This document shows positions 8,157-16,923 of a DNA stretch of 64,000 nucleotides, one piece after another. The position numbers and the translations under genes are program-made. The stretch is from Clostridium pasteurianum BC1. Its GTDB lineage: Bacteria > Bacillota > Clostridia > Clostridiales > Clostridiaceae. Within the stretch, counting starts at the first letter, position 1, and each line of letters opens with the position of its first letter. The notes under the pieces are model-generated. The model was not told where the DNA came from, made no database searches, and saw nothing but the letters and a program-made list of their open reading frames with translations. The DNA lies in the NCBI RefSeq assembly GCF_000389635.1, contig NC_021182.1, positions 620,001 through 684,000 of the forward strand. The letters are read 5' to 3'.

Positions 8157-8309
8157 CAGTTATATAAGGCTGTTAAACTTCTGAACCTATCAATAGAGCA
8201 GTAGTTAATTAAAGTTAAGATATCTATTTAATTCAATTCTTTATGGTTCGACCTATTTGAAGATTGTGCAATAATGAAACAAATGATTATAATCAAACCC
8301 TTCATGTTA

Positions 8310-9086
8310 TCAATTAATGCTGCTGTCATTTTTTATAGAAAAACTTCCCCACATACTTACACCTATAGCCATAATGGTTGAATAAACTACAAATATCAAA
8401 TACGGCACAATACTACCATGCCTTATCAAAAAAAGATTGAAAAATAGATTTTCTATAAAATGCCATAAAGAGACTGGAATAACATTGCCTTCTGACTTTT
8501 TAGTGACCCAGTAATACCCAAAACTATCTGCAATATACCCAAGTAAAAATAATATCAATGGTGCTGACATAGTTCCTAACCAAAAGAAATGATAATGCCA
8601 CAATGCCCAAATGATCCCAACAAGTATAGGTGTTGCTATGTGACCATAACGTTTATCTAATTTCTCTTGCAAAAACCCTCTCCATCCAATTTCTTCTGCA
8701 AACAATGCCCACATAATTACTATCAGTTTCTTTGCAGTAATACCTGTTATAAATGGAGTATCATGGACAAAGATGAACGAAGTTAACTTTGTGATAGTTA
8801 CTACAGTTACCGGCAGTATTACCGCTAATACTATGTAATGTATTTTTATATTGTAAAAATAACACTTTTTTAAAAATACCCGTATTCTTACACTGCCACC
8901 CAAGATTGCAGTTACAATTAATGCTGCAAGTGTTGGTGTCATTGCTTCAATTCCATATAAAATAAAATTCAGCGTTCCAGCTTGAAAAATGCTGAAATTT
9001 TTTACTAATAAAACACATATTAACGGCAAGCCAAACGCAAAAATCAAAAATAGGGCAATATATTTTTTAATATTTTTATTACTCAT
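8310..9086 (-). CDS. CPBP-family intramembrane metalloprotease (CAAX protease/Abi)
   Basis: 258 residues with about seven hydrophobic helices. The catalytic motifs are present: EEIGWRGFLQEKL (EExxxR), WALWHYHFF (the His of motif 2), and an SLWHFIENLFFN segment (motif 3). Bacterial members process membrane peptides or give bacteriocin self-immunity. GGGAGG stands before the ATG. It lies upstream of, and opposite to, the AgrA/AgrC-like genes, a frequent neighbourhood for peptide-related functions, but no peptide precursor is visible here. Confidence 0.85.
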   Translation of the reverse strand: MSNKNIKKYIALFLIFAFGLPLICVLLVKNFSIFQAGTLNFILYGIEAMTPTLAALIVTAILGGSVRIRVFLKKCYFYNIKIHYIVLAVILPVTVVTITKLTSFIFVHDTPFITGITAKKLIVIMWALFAEEIGWRGFLQEKLDKRYGHIATPILVGIIWALWHYHFFWLGTMSAPLILFLLGYIADSFGYYWVTKKSEGNVIPVSLWHFIENLFFNLFLIRHGSIVPYLIFVVYSTIMAIGVSMWGSFSIKNDSSIN

Positions 9087-9279
9087 ATTGGTATCCTCCC
9101 ATTAAACTAATATAAATAATTTTGCTTCACCATATCTTACAAGTCTGCATTAATTTACATACTAATTATACATTCTATTTTAACTAAAAGAAGTTGAAAG
9201 TTGCAATATTTTCTATATTTTTCTATAATAATGATTAAAAAGCAGATTGTAGCTTAAATACTTGTCCATGAGGTGAAAA

Positions 9280-10020
9280 ATGCTTAGTATCATAATTTGT
9301 GAAGATAATAAAATTCAACTAAAACAAATTCAAAATATTATAGAAGAAGAATTAGTAAATTTAAAAATAGATATTTTTGTTGAGTTATCAACAGATAATC
9401 CTGGAGATGTAATTGATTATGTATATAAAAATAAAGAAAGAAGCTTTATTTATTTTTTAGATGTAGATTTAAATACTGATATAAACGGCATAGAGCTTGC
9501 AAAAAATATTAGAGAGTATGATTTAAGAGGATATATTGTATTTATAACATCCCATATAGAATTTTCGTTTTTGACATTTAAGTATAAGGTACAAGCATTT
9601 GATTATATTCTAAAGGTAGATAATAGTATTCTTAAAGAAAATATATTTAAATGTTTATTAGAAATTCAAAATAATTATAAAAAGCTTAATGCTGATAAAA
9701 GAAAAGCTATGCCAATAAAAATAGGCAGTAAAATTACTAATTTCAATATGGATGAAATATTATTTTTTGAGACAACAGAAATTGACCATAAGCTTAGGAT
9801 GCATACTGAAAAAGGTGTTTTTGAATTTTATGGTAAATTAAAAGATATAGAAGCTCAGGTGCCAACGGACTATTATAAAAGTCATAGATCTTATTTAGTA
9901 AACACAAGTAAAATTAGAGCAATAGATAAAAAAGATCTTATTATATATATGATAAATGATGATATTTGTCTTGTTTCAAAACGTTATTTAAAAGGATTGA
10001 TCAGTATATGTATTCTATAA
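9280..10020 (+). CDS. LytTR response regulator (AgrA/ComE-like)
   Basis: A 246-residue protein with an N-terminal receiver (CEDN acidic pair at 7-10, phospho-acceptor Asp in YFLDVDLNTDINGIELAKN, Lys in AFDYILKVDN) and a C-terminal LytTR DNA-binding domain (about 140-240; ILFFETTEIDHKLRMHTEKG, YKSHRSYLVNTSKI). It binds direct-repeat DNA sites when phosphorylated. GAGGTG precedes the ATG by seven bases. Its end overlaps the kinase gene by 13 bases, so both are translated together. Confidence 0.9.
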   Translation: MLSIIICEDNKIQLKQIQNIIEEELVNLKIDIFVELSTDNPGDVIDYVYKNKERSFIYFLDVDLNTDINGIELAKNIREYDLRGYIVFITSHIEFSFLTFKYKVQAFDYILKVDNSILKENIFKCLLEIQNNYKKLNADKRKAMPIKIGSKITNFNMDEILFFETTEIDHKLRMHTEKGVFEFYGKLKDIEAQVPTDYYKSHRSYLVNTSKIRAIDKKDLIIYMINDDICLVSKRYLKGLISICIL

Positions 10021-11342
10021 TTAGTAATATATTATATGTGCTTATTGTAACTTTAAACATTGCAGTAATTATAAATAATATCACAATGTCAAAATTAGCT
10101 TGGAAGCATACTTTGGGGCTGATTGTTGTAAATTTTATTCTAATTTATTTGCTATCTATATATCACAAAGATATATTTTCAGTGCCTTTTTCAACAATTA
10201 CAACAATTATATATTTATATACAATTTTTAAGAAAATAGCTTATTCAATACTAATTTCTGTTTCGACACAGATAATATTTGCTTTAAGTGATGCTTTTGC
10301 TGGAATAATATTTATGTTTATTTTTAGACTTGATTATTCTGAGATTACAAACAATAAGATTATATACTTGGGTATTGCATTTACCATTCTTCTATTAGCT
10401 ATTATTTTAAGCAAACTTCTAAATTTATTTTTTAAAAGGTCAAAGTATGCTGTTTTCATAGAAACCAAGGGCAAAAATCTAATACTTCCAGTGCTGTGTG
10501 TGATAATATCATTGATTTCCATATATTCTTTTTTACTTATGGTTAAGGGAGTACTTAAGACTTATAATAAATTAGTTGCTATAATGAACTTTTCTATCAT
10601 TTGTATTTTTACTTTATTATTGATTGTAATTACATATTTGATCAATAATAATTATAAGGAAAGATTGGATAAAGAATATAAAGATAAAGAGCTATTAAGA
10701 CTTAATGAATATACTGCCATGATTGAAAATCAGTCTAATGATTTAAGAAAATTTAAACATGACTATGCCAATATAATTAAAATTATAGGATATTACATTG
10801 ATTTAGGTGACATAAATAAGCTTAAAGCTTTTTACAAAGAGGAATTATTTCCTCAAAGTGAAAAAATCATAACTAAAAATATGTCTTTTACAAAACTTCA
10901 GAATATAAAAATAAATCCCTTGAAGGCATTTATATCATCTAAGGTTAATATTGCTGAGAAAAGAAATATACGGGTTAATATTGAAATTGAGGAGGATGTA
11001 ACTGAGATATCTATAGGGCTAATAGATTTATGTAGAATTATTGGTGTATTTTTTGACAATGCAATTGAAGCGGCAGAATTATGTCAGGAGAAATTTATTG
11101 ATTTTGTAGTGATAAAGGAAGAGAATAATGTGGTCTTTATAATAAGTAATTCCTGTTTGGAGAGTACTCCACCAGTTCATGGTTTATATAAAAAGGACTT
11201 TTCAACTAAAGGAAATAACAGGGGTATTGGTTTAAAGTCTGTTATGAATATTATACATAAAAATTATAGTAATGTATTTCTTAATACTACTATTGAAAAC
11301 AGCGTTTTTAAACAGGAATTTATTATTTACAGATCTAAATAA
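10008..11342 (+). CDS. AgrC-like sensor histidine kinase
   Basis: 444 residues. About six transmembrane helices fill residues 1-215, followed by a linker and a GHKL kinase core. The phospho-accepting His is in KFKHDYANIIKIIGYYI, the ATP-binding N box in IIGVFFDNAIEAAELCQ, and the G box in KGNNRGIGLKSVMNII. This layout is typical of peptide-sensing AgrC/ComD kinases. The start is ATG 10008 with AAAGGA ten bases before; an earlier frame start inside the regulator gene is unlikely. No AgrB/AgrD pair is adjacent, so the signal is unknown. The next operon is a MacB-type exporter. Confidence 0.85.
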   Translation: MYSIISNILYVLIVTLNIAVIINNITMSKLAWKHTLGLIVVNFILIYLLSIYHKDIFSVPFSTITTIIYLYTIFKKIAYSILISVSTQIIFALSDAFAGIIFMFIFRLDYSEITNNKIIYLGIAFTILLLAIILSKLLNLFFKRSKYAVFIETKGKNLILPVLCVIISLISIYSFLLMVKGVLKTYNKLVAIMNFSIICIFTLLLIVITYLINNNYKERLDKEYKDKELLRLNEYTAMIENQSNDLRKFKHDYANIIKIIGYYIDLGDINKLKAFYKEELFPQSEKIITKNMSFTKLQNIKINPLKAFISSKVNIAEKRNIRVNIEIEEDVTEISIGLIDLCRIIGVFFDNAIEAAELCQEKFIDFVVIKEENNVVFIISNSCLESTPPVHGLYKKDFSTKGNNRGIGLKSVMNIIHKNYSNVFLNTTIENSVFKQEFIIYRSK

Positions 11343-11511
11343 GTGGGTAACCATCACAATAAAACTTTTTACGATAAATAATTCGTGTCTTACGACATGG
11401 ATATTTACATTTATAAATACCTAATCTAACATATGGGTATGTACCAAATATTAGATTATAATGCTAAAGATGTATATACAAAACTTATATTGAATTGAAG
11501 TGGAGGTAAAT
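11343..11511 (+). promoter_or_regulatory. Intergenic region with inverted repeat before the ABC export operon
   Basis: A perfect 8-bp inverted repeat, TAATCTAA (11422-11429) and TTAGATTA (11451-11458), sits before a TATAAT-like box (11457-11462) about 50 bases from the ABC ATPase start. It is a plausible promoter or operator, possibly for the response regulator encoded upstream. This is inferred from position only. Confidence 0.35.
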
Positions 11512-12198
11512 ATGTCAATAATTCAGGCTAACAATGTAACAAAGGATTTTTATTTAAATAAAATAAAAGTCAATATATTAAAAGGTATAAGCATAAGCAT
11601 AGAAGAAGGTGAATTTGCAGTTATTATAGGAGAATCCGGCTCAGGTAAGTCAACTTTTTTAAATATACTGGCAGGACTTATGCCTCCAACAATGGGAGAT
11701 GTAAATATCTGCAATGAAAATATATCTAAGTTTAATGAAAATCAATTGGCTTTATTCAGAAGAAAGCATTTAGGTTTTGTATTTCAAGCTTATAATTTGC
11801 TGCCTCAATTTACAGCTCTAGAAAATGTTGCATTTCCACTTGTGTTTTTAGGGATATCAAAAAAAGAGAGGAAGGAAAGAGCAGCAGAAATGCTAAAAAA
11901 GGTCGGTCTTGAAGAGAGGATGAACCATAAACCAAGCGAGCTTTCAGGGGGTCAGCAGCAAAGAGTATCTATAGCAAGAGCACTGGTAAATAATTCAGCT
12001 GTTGTACTTGCCGATGAACCTACGGGGAATTTGGATAGTAAAACTGGTGTAGAAATTATAGAAATGCTAAAAGAACTAAACGAAAAGGAAAATAAAACCT
12101 TCGTAGTAGTAACTCATTCACAGCAGGTATGCAAATATGCAGATAAAATTATAAGAGTTAAAGATGGTCTTATTGTAGATGAAAACAATTATAATTAA
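11512..12198 (+). CDS. ABC transporter ATPase, MacB/LolD type
   Basis: A 228-residue nucleotide-binding subunit. Walker A is GESGSGKST, the Q loop is in VFQAYNLL, the signature is LSGGQQQR, Walker B VVLADEPTGNLDSKTG carries the extension typical of LolD/MacB/FtsE-like ATPases, and the H-loop is VTHSQQ. The start is ATG 11512 behind GGAGGT; the in-frame GTG 11500 overlaps the ribosome site. It is the first gene of a four-gene operon with a CARDB-like secreted protein, a MacB permease and a Yip1-like membrane protein. Confidence 0.9.
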   Translation: MSIIQANNVTKDFYLNKIKVNILKGISISIEEGEFAVIIGESGSGKSTFLNILAGLMPPTMGDVNICNENISKFNENQLALFRRKHLGFVFQAYNLLPQFTALENVAFPLVFLGISKKERKERAAEMLKKVGLEERMNHKPSELSGGQQQRVSIARALVNNSAVVLADEPTGNLDSKTGVEIIEMLKELNEKENKTFVVVTHSQQVCKYADKIIRVKDGLIVDENNYN

Positions 12199-12226
12199 TT
12201 TTTATAAGGGGTTGGAGGTAATCTAA

Positions 12227-13051
12227 ATGAAAAAAGTAATACTGTTAGCAATAATATTTTGTAGTTTATTAATTATCCCTTCATTTAATGTGAAAGCGGA
12301 TTCTTCACAACTTTTATTTCAAAGAGTAGAAACAAAACCTGAAATTGTAGAGCCAGGTCAGCAATTCACAATCAACTTTTTCCTCAAAAATATATCAAGT
12401 GATAGTATAAGTGATATAAACATAAAGCTTGCCAGCATTGAGGGTAAAAATGCTTTAAGTGGATTTTCTCCAGTTAATTCTACCAATGAAGTTTATTGCA
12501 GTAAGATAAACAAGAATGATACAGCGGTTTTAAGTCTGGATATGATTGCAGATGCTCAGTTAAAGACTGGAACTTATAATATTGTAATCAATATAAGTTA
12601 TAAATATAATGATGCAGTTGTTCAGGATAGTAAGATCATAGGTATAGTAATAGATAACAAAGCCAATCTTAATATAACTTCAGTGGATTCCAGTGATAAA
12701 AGTGATGCTGAAAAAGATTTAAAAGTAGCTTTTGTAAATGCTAGTAAAGGTATTTTAGATCAGGTTATGGTAAAGGTTACTTCAAATGGAAGGGAGTTTT
12801 CACAGTATTATGGAAGCTTAGATCCTGGTGATAATGAAAACTATGAAGTAATACTGCCTTTCACAAAGGATATAAATGGGAAAATAGAAGTTTCTTATAC
12901 AGATGAACTCAATAGAACTGGTGTAGTATCTAAGGATTTAAATATAAAAAAATCAGCTAGCAATAATGAGAAAATTTCCAGTAATAATAAAAAAAGTGGG
13001 ATTTCATCTATAGGAGATTTTTTCAAGAGATTATTTGGATTAGGTGATTAA
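12227..13051 (+). CDS. Secreted CARDB/NEW3-like protein of ABC export operon
   Basis: 274 residues. A clear signal peptide (MKKVILLAIIFCSLLIIPSF, cleavage near VKAD) is followed by two Ig-like repeats, about 33-140 and 145-240, rich in patterns such as VEPGQQFTINFFLKNIS that resemble CARDB or alpha-galactosidase NEW3 folds. The C-terminus is Ser/Lys/Asn-rich and ends in an amphipathic ISSIGDFFKRLFGL. It occupies the position of the MacA-like adaptor in MacB operons and may play the accessory role outside the membrane. The family assignment is tentative. Confidence 0.6.
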   Translation: MKKVILLAIIFCSLLIIPSFNVKADSSQLLFQRVETKPEIVEPGQQFTINFFLKNISSDSISDINIKLASIEGKNALSGFSPVNSTNEVYCSKINKNDTAVLSLDMIADAQLKTGTYNIVINISYKYNDAVVQDSKIIGIVIDNKANLNITSVDSSDKSDAEKDLKVAFVNASKGILDQVMVKVTSNGREFSQYYGSLDPGDNENYEVILPFTKDINGKIEVSYTDELNRTGVVSKDLNIKKSASNNEKISSNNKKSGISSIGDFFKRLFGLGD

Positions 13052-13052
13052 C

Positions 13053-14333
13053 ATGAAACTTAGTGATTTACTAGAAATAATATGGAGTAATATGTGGCGT
13101 AGAAGGGCTAGAACCATACTTACAATGATAGGAGTAGTAATAGGAAGTATAGCTATATTTGTTATTGTGTCCATAGGTAACGGCTTTCAATCCTATGTAT
13201 CAAACCAATTTTCTTCTTTTGGAGATGCAAATGTAATAACGGTACTACCTTATAACTCCTATGGGCAGCAGACAACTACCAATAATATAAAAAAGAAAAA
13301 ATTAGTACTTAATGATAAGTCCTTAAATGAGCTAAAAAAGCTGCCAAATGTAAAATATTGTGTACCTATAATAAATATACAGGGAAGTATAAAATACAAG
13401 AAAAATGAACTGCAATCAAACTTTATGGGAATGGAAATGAAGGAATACTCAAAAGACCATAAATTATTTGCAGGAAGATTTCCATCAGATGGCAGTGAAG
13501 AATGTGTCATAGGTTATAAGCTAGCTAAGTATATTTTAGGTGGCAATAATTCTGATAATATTACTGATAATCAAATAAAGGATCTTCTCAGGAAAAAAGT
13601 TCAGATTGTGGTTTCCAGAGTATCAGACACTGGAGAACAGGAAAATAAAGAATACAGTTTTAAAATAAGTGGAATTTCTTTAGAAAGCACAAGTGATGAT
13701 TTTATGGTAAAAATACCTTTGAAATCTGTGAAAACCTTAAATGATTGGATAATGGAAGGTAAAGGACAAAATAGCTTAACTTACGGACAAATAAATGTAG
13801 TAGTGGATGATGTAAAAAATATAAGTCAAATAGAAAAGAGCATAAATAGTTTGGGATATACTGCATCTTCTCTTAAGGAAATTTTAGATGCTACAAATAC
13901 AACTTTAAATGGTGTAAAGCTGGTTATAGGGGCCTTAGGTGCAATTTCCCTTTTAGTATCAGCCTTTGGTATAGCCAATACCATGAATATGTCCATATAT
14001 GAAAGAAAAAAAGAGATAGGAGTTATGAAGGTAATAGGTGCAGGGCTGTTTGATATAAAAAAGATATTTATAGGTGAAGCCAGTGCCATAGGTTTTATAG
14101 GGGGATTGGCAGGTATCATTATAGGGTTTATAATCAATTTTATTATAAATGCAGCACTAAGAGGATACTTGTCTAGCGGCAGTTCAGGTGGAAATGTAAA
14201 AATAGCTACTGCCAGTGTAGGCTTAGTATTGTTTGTACTATTATTTTCGTTGTTTATAGGTTTTTTATCAGGTATTTATCCAGCTTCAAAAGCTGCAAAG
14301 CTTAATGTTATAAAATCAATCAAAGATGAATAA
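13053..14333 (+). CDS. MacB/FtsX-type ABC permease
   Basis: A 426-residue membrane subunit with the MacB layout: one N-terminal helix after WRRRARTILTMIGVVIGSIA, a large extracytoplasmic domain (about 50-290), and three C-terminal helices with the FtsX signature (SAFGIANTMNMSIYERKKEI, GVMKVIGAG; end GIYPASKAAKLNVIKSIKDE). With the ATPase at 11512 it should form a mechanotransmission transporter exporting a peptide, toxin or lipoprotein. AGGTG precedes ATG 13053, one base after the upstream stop. Confidence 0.9.
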   Translation: MKLSDLLEIIWSNMWRRRARTILTMIGVVIGSIAIFVIVSIGNGFQSYVSNQFSSFGDANVITVLPYNSYGQQTTTNNIKKKKLVLNDKSLNELKKLPNVKYCVPIINIQGSIKYKKNELQSNFMGMEMKEYSKDHKLFAGRFPSDGSEECVIGYKLAKYILGGNNSDNITDNQIKDLLRKKVQIVVSRVSDTGEQENKEYSFKISGISLESTSDDFMVKIPLKSVKTLNDWIMEGKGQNSLTYGQINVVVDDVKNISQIEKSINSLGYTASSLKEILDATNTTLNGVKLVIGALGAISLLVSAFGIANTMNMSIYERKKEIGVMKVIGAGLFDIKKIFIGEASAIGFIGGLAGIIIGFIINFIINAALRGYLSSGSSGGNVKIATASVGLVLFVLLFSLFIGFLSGIYPASKAAKLNVIKSIKDE

Positions 14334-14351
14334 TTAAAGGAGGTATTTTCT

Positions 14352-15032
14352 ATGGAAGATACAAATAATGTGGAACAGATGACTTTTGGTGAAAAAGTGA
14401 AGAATTTTTTTATCCATCCAACTAAGGTTTTTGCTCAGTACCAGGAGAAACCGACCTATATCATTAGATTATTAATAATATGTATAGTAAGTGCTATATA
14501 TTCTACAGTACAATTTGCCATGTCTAAGCCTTATATGGAAAAATATATAAATAATATAACAAAGGGCATGGATCCACAGCAGGCAGATATAGTAAAGAAA
14601 ACAATGGGAATTTTTTCTTCCACTCCAGTGGTAGTTATAGAGGCAATAATAGGAATTATAATAACAATATTTATAGCTTCTCTTGTATACATGCTATTTA
14701 TAAAGATGTTTAAAGGTAAAATAAAATATGGTCAGGTTGTATCAACTTATACTACTGCTTATATGGCTGTAGTTGTAGGGCTTATTATAAAAACTATATA
14801 TATGTTAATAAGCAAAAAACCACTGAATATTTCAGTTCAAACAAATCCCACTCTTTTAAATACAATAACAGCATCCTATGACATTTTCAGTATATGGGAA
14901 ATGGTGTTAATGGCATTGGGGATCTCTACAGTAGCTAAAATCTCTAAAAAGAAGGGTGCAATTATAGTAATTATTATGTTTATAATATTAATACTTATAA
15001 CAATTGGATCTTTTATGTTGAGGAAAAAATAA
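14352..15032 (+). CDS. Yip1-family membrane protein
   Basis: 226 residues. An N-terminal cytoplasmic part (EKVKNFFIHPTKVFAQYQEK) leads into about five helices, the arrangement of bacterial Yip1 domain (DUF1282-like) proteins that often accompany ABC exporters. AAAGGAGG precedes the ATG, 18 bases after the permease stop. It ends just before the family B foldback element. The function is unknown; an assembly or accessory role in the export complex is inferred from operon context. Confidence 0.65.
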   Translation: MEDTNNVEQMTFGEKVKNFFIHPTKVFAQYQEKPTYIIRLLIICIVSAIYSTVQFAMSKPYMEKYINNITKGMDPQQADIVKKTMGIFSSTPVVVIEAIIGIIITIFIASLVYMLFIKMFKGKIKYGQVVSTYTTAYMAVVVGLIIKTIYMLISKKPLNISVQTNPTLLNTITASYDIFSIWEMVLMALGISTVAKISKKKGAIIVIIMFIILILITIGSFMLRKK

Positions 15033-15053
15033 TTTCCTAGATGGAAAATATTT

Positions 15054-15375
15054 TATCCGATGACTACCATCCGTAATACTCCCATCTTCTATCAAAGTGG
15101 GAGATAACGGCTGCTACGTCCCTGGATAACGATTTCTAAGTTTCAGCTGGAGAAAAAAACTCCACCTGAAACAAAGAACTCTGTTTATTAGAATTGTTGG
15201 AAAAAATGCAAGTGGTAGATTCGATGTAAAAGTGAACTCAAGTAGTAATAATATCAATGAATCTTACTCAGTGGGAGTTTGTATCCCCACTGAGTTTAGA
15301 TGAATTATCCAGGGACGTGCCGGTGTTATCTCTACCTTTAGAAGGTGGAGTGTTACAGCGGCTAGTCATCGGATA
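15054..15375. mobile_element. Foldback element made of two inverted family B repeats (MITE-like), copy B4
   Basis: The left end TATCCGATGACTACC is matched by the right end, which in reverse complement reads TATCCGATGACTAGCC. Each arm is a full repeat unit: GTAA(T/C)ACTCC, a small hairpin, GATAAC, (C/T)ACGTCCCTGGATAA, then a stem such as CTCAGTGGG / CCCACTGAG. The short sequence AATATTT flanks both ends and could be a target duplication. There is no ORF of note. It lies between the Yip1-like gene and a small membrane ORF. Confidence 0.7.
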
Positions 15376-15391
15376 AATATTTCGCATATAG

Positions 15392-15420
15392 ATATGTGGT
15401 AACACATATGTGTGTTTTTT
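15392..15420 (+). terminator. Terminator downstream of the ABC export operon
   Basis: The stem ATATGTG-gtaa-CACATAT is followed by GTGTGTTTTTT. It is separated from the operon by the foldback element. Confidence 0.55.
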
Positions 15421-15466
15421 AATTGATAATTGCTATAAAATAAAGTATGCATTAGGAAAGTTGTAA

Positions 15467-15682
15467 TTGAAGAATTTAAAACTTATAACATTAATTTTTG
15501 TAATAGTGTATGCCGTTATTTTAGCAGTTATCATTTTTTTACCTTATGGGATACTTCTAATACAATTCTTGGCATTATTTTTATTGGAATTTCTTAAATT
15601 ATATTTTTTTATTCACATGTTAATTCTTAAGAAAATCGTAAGAATTAATTTCGTAATTTTTAATAGTAATAATATAAAATAA
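15467..15682 (+). CDS. Possible small hydrophobic protein, 71 residues
   Basis: TTG start with AGGAAAG six bases upstream. The product has two strongly hydrophobic segments (about residues 5-27 and 30-54) and a short basic tail. I do not recognise a family. Base composition is extremely AT-rich and the frame could be fortuitous; the good ribosome site is the main support. It may be co-transcribed with the lipoprotein gene that starts 76 bases later. Confidence 0.35.
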   Translation: MKNLKLITLIFVIVYAVILAVIIFLPYGILLIQFLALFLLEFLKLYFFIHMLILKKIVRINFVIFNSNNIK

Positions 15683-15758
15683 AATTGTAATCCAGTATAG
15701 GAAACAGATGGAGCTAATTACAAAAATATTATTATTTTCAGAATGGGGGAGATAATTA

Positions 15759-16115
15759 ATGAAAATTAATAAGGCAATAGCTGTGGCGTTTATTATATGT
15801 ATATTTGGCATCTTTATAATAAGTTGTTCTCCTTTAGCGTCCATAAAAAATAATATTACATCTAAAGAAAGCAGCAAATCACAAGTAGTTTTTGAGGTTA
15901 AGGCAAGTAACAAAGTTAATTTTACATATGATTCTTCGGTTATAGAAGGTACTTTAAAATTACAATTGATTGATGGAGATGGAAAAGTTATAGAGAATTT
16001 TCAAACTAATAAAAAAGGTTTAGAACAAGTATCATTAGAAAAAGCAGGGGAATATACGCTTTTGGCAGCTTATGATAATTTTATAGGTAATTATAAAATA
16101 AGTGTAAACAGATAA
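15759..16115 (+). CDS. Small lipoprotein, hypothetical
   Basis: 118 residues. The signal sequence ends in a lipobox IISC (Cys about 23), so the mature protein is probably lipid-anchored on the outer face of the membrane. The remainder is a small beta-rich domain (VVFEVKASNKVNFTYDSSVI, GEYTLLAAYDNFIGNYKISV). GGGGGAG precedes the ATG. I do not recognise a named family. Confidence 0.7.
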   Translation: MKINKAIAVAFIICIFGIFIISCSPLASIKNNITSKESSKSQVVFEVKASNKVNFTYDSSVIEGTLKLQLIDGDGKVIENFQTNKKGLEQVSLEKAGEYTLLAAYDNFIGNYKISVNR

Positions 16116-16147
16116 TCCACTTTTATTTCAAATAAAAGTAGATTATC
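16111..16147. terminator. Bidirectional terminator hairpin
   Basis: The 18-base arms GATAATCCACTTTTATTT and AAATAAAAGTAGATTATC pair with one mismatch between the convergent lipoprotein and acetyltransferase genes. The stem includes the lipoprotein stop codon. Confidence 0.75.
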
Positions 16148-16150
16148 CTA

Positions 16151-16648
16151 TTATAAAAGAATTTTACCCATATAATATTCATCAACATATTTTCCATCAA
16201 CTATTAGTGATTTTTCTTTTAATCCTTCAATTTTAAAGCCTATTTTTTTATACAAGCCTATGGCAGCTTTATTGTTAGTCATTACCGTCAGTTCTAATCT
16301 TATAATGTGATTTTCCAGGGCCCATTTTTCCAAGGCTTCAAATAATTTTAGTCCAATTTTTCTACCTCTGTAATCCTTTAATATGCCTATAACTATATAG
16401 ACACTATGTTCTATTCTTTTGGCAAAACCTCTTTCTGCTGATAAAAAGCCCACTACATTTTTAGTATCTTCAGCTACTAGTATTAATGACCTTGAAATAT
16501 TTATGTTTTTTATATTGGTCTTTATTTCATTTATAGTTGTTTTTCTTTCCTCTGGTTCAAACATCATATATTTTGTTTCAGTGTCTAGCTGTTTTAACAT
16601 ATTTAAAAATTTTTCTGAATCTTTTATTTGAATTTTTCGTATGATCAT
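16151..16648 (-). CDS. GNAT-family N-acetyltransferase
   Basis: 165 residues. The acetyl-CoA-binding segment is VIGILKDYRGRKIGLKLFEA, followed by RLELTVMTNNKAAIGLYKKI and GFKIEG, with a C-terminal YVDEYYMGKIL close to the RimI/RimL and spermidine-acetyltransferase-like group. The substrate is not evident. GAGGT precedes the ATG. Convergent with the lipoprotein gene. Confidence 0.8.
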   Translation of the reverse strand: MIIRKIQIKDSEKFLNMLKQLDTETKYMMFEPEERKTTINEIKTNIKNINISRSLILVAEDTKNVVGFLSAERGFAKRIEHSVYIVIGILKDYRGRKIGLKLFEALEKWALENHIIRLELTVMTNNKAAIGLYKKIGFKIEGLKEKSLIVDGKYVDEYYMGKILL

Positions 16649-16923
16649 TTTTTACCTCTACATTTAGTTATAATATCAATTTAAGTCAAAAGTATTTGTT
16701 GCTACTTATTTCGTTTTTATGCTAAAATTATACATAAAAATGAAATATTGTTTAATATTATTACAGCATAGATTGATAGATCGCACAAGGCTGAAGTAAA
16801 TAAGCTTTAATAATTTTGTAAGAGTTCTGATAGAAAATCTTAAAGCTTACATAGTAAAATTACTATAATAATCCAAATAGAGAGAATCGTATAATATATA
16901 AATAACAGAATGGAGCAATTTTT

